A DNA stretch of 7,353 bases from Pedobacter sp. (GTDB lineage Bacteria; Bacteroidota; Bacteroidia; Sphingobacteriales; Sphingobacteriaceae), in the NCBI GenBank assembly GCA_030149995.1, contig JASLGV010000329.1:1-7353 (forward strand), given 5' to 3'. The notes under the pieces are model-generated. The model was not told the DNA's origin. It saw only the letters and a program-made list of their open reading frames with translations, and made no database searches. Shown in pieces: positions 6,145-7,353 of this stretch. The translations under genes were made by a program, and so were the position numbers. How positions within the stretch are numbered: position 1 is the stretch's first letter; every line of letters begins with the position of its first letter.

Positions 6145-6867
6145 TTAAAAATAGTTCATTAATGTGATCCCGGGGGCTTCGCTACCCGTTCCGCCCGCCT
6201 GGCCGCGAATAACCAGGTTCGTGGTATGAAAACGGCCGTTGTTTTTGGTTAAGGGATAACTAAATAATAAAACACCGGAAGTTGCATCGCGCACCTCGAA
6301 TGAATAATTGGTGGGTGCTGTACTTTTAGCACTGTATTTTTTAAAATCAGATATGTTTTTATAGCCCAGCCCGCTAAACTCACTGGCCGCCCCCCCGTTC
6401 AGGGTTACCTTTAAAGTAGGGCTGCCCACCAAGAGATTTACAAAACGGATGTAAAAAGAACTATCCGGATTAACCACTTTGTTGTTGATGAACGGTAAAT
6501 TGATATCAGAACGGTACAGGGTATCTACAGCTGGTATACGACCAGACAAATACAGCGTATTGATCGTTTGATAATTACAACTTCGGCTAACCAGGTTACT
6601 GGTCGTATCGGAAGCCTTCACCACCGTAACCGTATGGTTCCCTACTAAGGCACCAAATACACCCGTGGCTCCATAATTAACCTGCCCAATGCGCGACCAG
6701 GCAAAATTGGTACTCATGCCTTGGTTTACTTTAATGGCATCGGTTCCCAACAGCGCATTTACCACATTCAGGTTGGCGGGTTGCAGCGTAATTTCCTGAC
6801 TTTTATCTTTTTTACAGGCAGCCATACACAAGAGTAGTGCAAGACTTATTAAATTTAACTTCTTCAT
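6145..6867 (-). CDS. DUF4397-like lipoprotein
   Basis: 240-aa predicted lipoprotein. The signal peptide MKKLNLISLALLLCMAAC has Cys18 as the likely lipidated residue, followed by KKDKSQ, a charged stretch of the kind often seen after the Cys in surface or outer-membrane lipoproteins of the phylum. The mature part is rich in beta-strand-type sequence and has two halves: about 30-120 (NVVNALLGTDAIKVN…) and about 125-240 (IRFVNLLVGSPTLKVTLNGG…SFEVRD…VLLFSYPLT). Each half opens with a V-N-hydrophobic motif, as in DUF4397 proteins. No catalytic motif is visible and the family has no established function. Its position ahead of two exported proteases and after an FKBP isomerase suggests an envelope role, which is inference. 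The family assignment is from pattern resemblance and needs a profile search. Confidence 0.72.
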   Translation of the reverse strand: MKKLNLISLALLLCMAACKKDKSQEITLQPANLNVVNALLGTDAIKVNQGMSTNFAWSRIGQVNYGATGVFGALVGNHTVTVVKASDTTSNLVSRSCNYQTINTLYLSGRIPAVDTLYRSDINLPFINNKVVNPDSSFYIRFVNLLVGSPTLKVTLNGGAASEFSGLGYKNISDFKKYSAKSTAPTNYSFEVRDATSGVLLFSYPLTKNNGRFHTTNLVIRGQAGGTGSEAPGITLMNYF

Positions 6868-6913
6868 GGTTTGTTAATTTCTTTATTGGTTATATTTTAT
6901 ACATATCGGTGCC

Positions 6914-6959
6914 AGATCACAGTGATCTAAGCAATTTTTTTTTTTTTTGCATGTATGCA
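6914..6959. promoter_or_regulatory. T14 homopolymer flanked by two palindromes in the FKBP-lipoprotein gap
   Basis: AGATCAC-A-GTGATCT (6914-6928) is a perfect 7-bp inverted repeat with one central base, operator-like in size and symmetry. Next come T14 (6935-6948) and TGCAT-GT-ATGCA (6948-6959). On the gene strand the order is palindrome, A14, palindrome, ending 46 bp before the lipoprotein start. A homopolymer of this length is prone to slippage and could vary promoter or operator spacing. No clean TAnnTTTG element was found in the gap, so any regulatory role is inferred. Confidence 0.4.
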
Positions 6960-6966
6960 TCAAAAA

Positions 6967-7353
6967 TTAATCTGTTTTAAGCAGTTCAATTTCAAAAATC
7001 AAAGTGCTGTTGGGCGGAATATTCGTACCTCCCCGACTTCCATACCCCAAACTTGCCGGCACAAACAATTGCCAAACAGCACCCGTCTGCATCATGGGCA
7101 GGGCTTCCTGCCAAGCTTTAATCAGATCACTAACCTTCGTACTGTAGGGCAATCCACCTGATTTTGAACTGTCAAATATTTTTCCGTTTACAAAACGGCC
7201 GGTATAATGCAACAATATCTTACTCTCGGCACCAGGCATTTTCCCAGTACCTTTTTGGATAATTTTATACTGCAAACCAGATGGCAGGGTTACCACGCCT
7301 TTTTCCTGGCGGTTCTTTGCTAAAAAAGCTTCCCCTTCCTGCGAATTCGGAAC
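6967..7353 (-). CDS. FKBP-type peptidyl-prolyl cis-trans isomerase (Mip/FkpA-like), N-terminus off window
   Basis: The visible 128 residues form a complete C-terminal FKBP domain plus the end of an upstream helix. The open frame continues past the window edge: EGEAFLAKNRQEKGV (6-20) precedes TLPSGLQYKIIQKGTG, the typical link between the dimerising helix and catalytic domain in Mip/FkpA-type proteins. A GTG at 7296 is therefore an internal Val codon, not the start. Residues matching the FKBP12 pocket are present: Tyr50 (HYTG), Phe60-Asp61 (GKIFDSS), Leu77-Ile78, Trp81, Tyr104 (SLGYG) and Phe120. The usual Gly before the Trp is Ala80 (IKAW). Such enzymes speed proline isomerisation in envelope proteins. 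The next gene in the same direction starts 99 bp downstream. Whether the missing end has a signal peptide or lipobox cannot be seen. Confidence 0.92.
   Translation of the reverse strand, partial: VPNSQEGEAFLAKNRQEKGVVTLPSGLQYKIIQKGTGKMPGAESKILLHYTGRFVNGKIFDSSKSGGLPYSTKVSDLIKAWQEALPMMQTGAVWQLFVPASLGYGSRGGTNIPPNSTLIFEIELLKTD

Noticed and set aside
6961..6996. Possible leftward promoter (TAATTTTTG-like -7 element at the FKBP stop)
   Set aside because: It needs an extra base in the TAnnTTTG spacing and has no convincing -33 partner.
6955..7161. Rightward 68-codon open frame opposite the FKBP gene
   Set aside because: It is antisense to a clearly conserved FKBP domain.

Overview
The window looks like chromosomal DNA of a Bacteroidota species, most likely from the Sphingobacteriaceae (Pedobacter-like). 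Three things point there: a subtilase with the Bacteroidota-style Asp-rich stretch after the catalytic Asp, a small DUF4397-like lipoprotein, and a TAnnTTTG-type -7 promoter element with no Shine-Dalgarno sequence. The assignment rests on family resemblance only.

Left part (1-3440): an ABC-F ATPase gene (404-2035, +) has its own candidate promoter (370-377) and a strong intrinsic terminator (2062-2094). It sits between copies of one repeat family, all in the same orientation. Upstream are the tail of one copy (1-47) and a full copy (48-250). Downstream is a head-to-tail array of six copies (2147-3440) with a period of 216-221 bp. Each copy carries the same ordered set of inverted repeats: a two-step hairpin, a long-range stem, a 10-bp perfect hairpin and a short GC-rich hairpin. 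The unit shows no conserved reading frame. This is the least explained part of the window, and a structured RNA or a miniature repetitive element is the best working idea.

Right part (3441-7353): a leftward gene set made of an FKBP-type prolyl isomerase (cut by the window edge), a DUF4397-like lipoprotein, an S8 subtilisin-like protease and a pepsin/retropepsin-like aspartyl protease, ending in an intrinsic terminator at 3484-3529. The two protease genes are separated by one base (TAAAATG) and are almost certainly cotranslated. The lipoprotein gene lies 77 bp before the subtilase gene with no recognisable promoter between. The FKBP-lipoprotein gap holds a T14 homopolymer between two short palindromes. 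All three complete products have export signals, and the visible FKBP fragment resembles envelope-located Mip/FkpA-type enzymes. The group therefore looks like an envelope or secreted protein folding and degradation set. That joint role is inferred.

The two parts appear transcriptionally independent: the ABC-F unit ends before the array, and the protease operon ends about 45 bp beyond the array's far edge, reading toward it.
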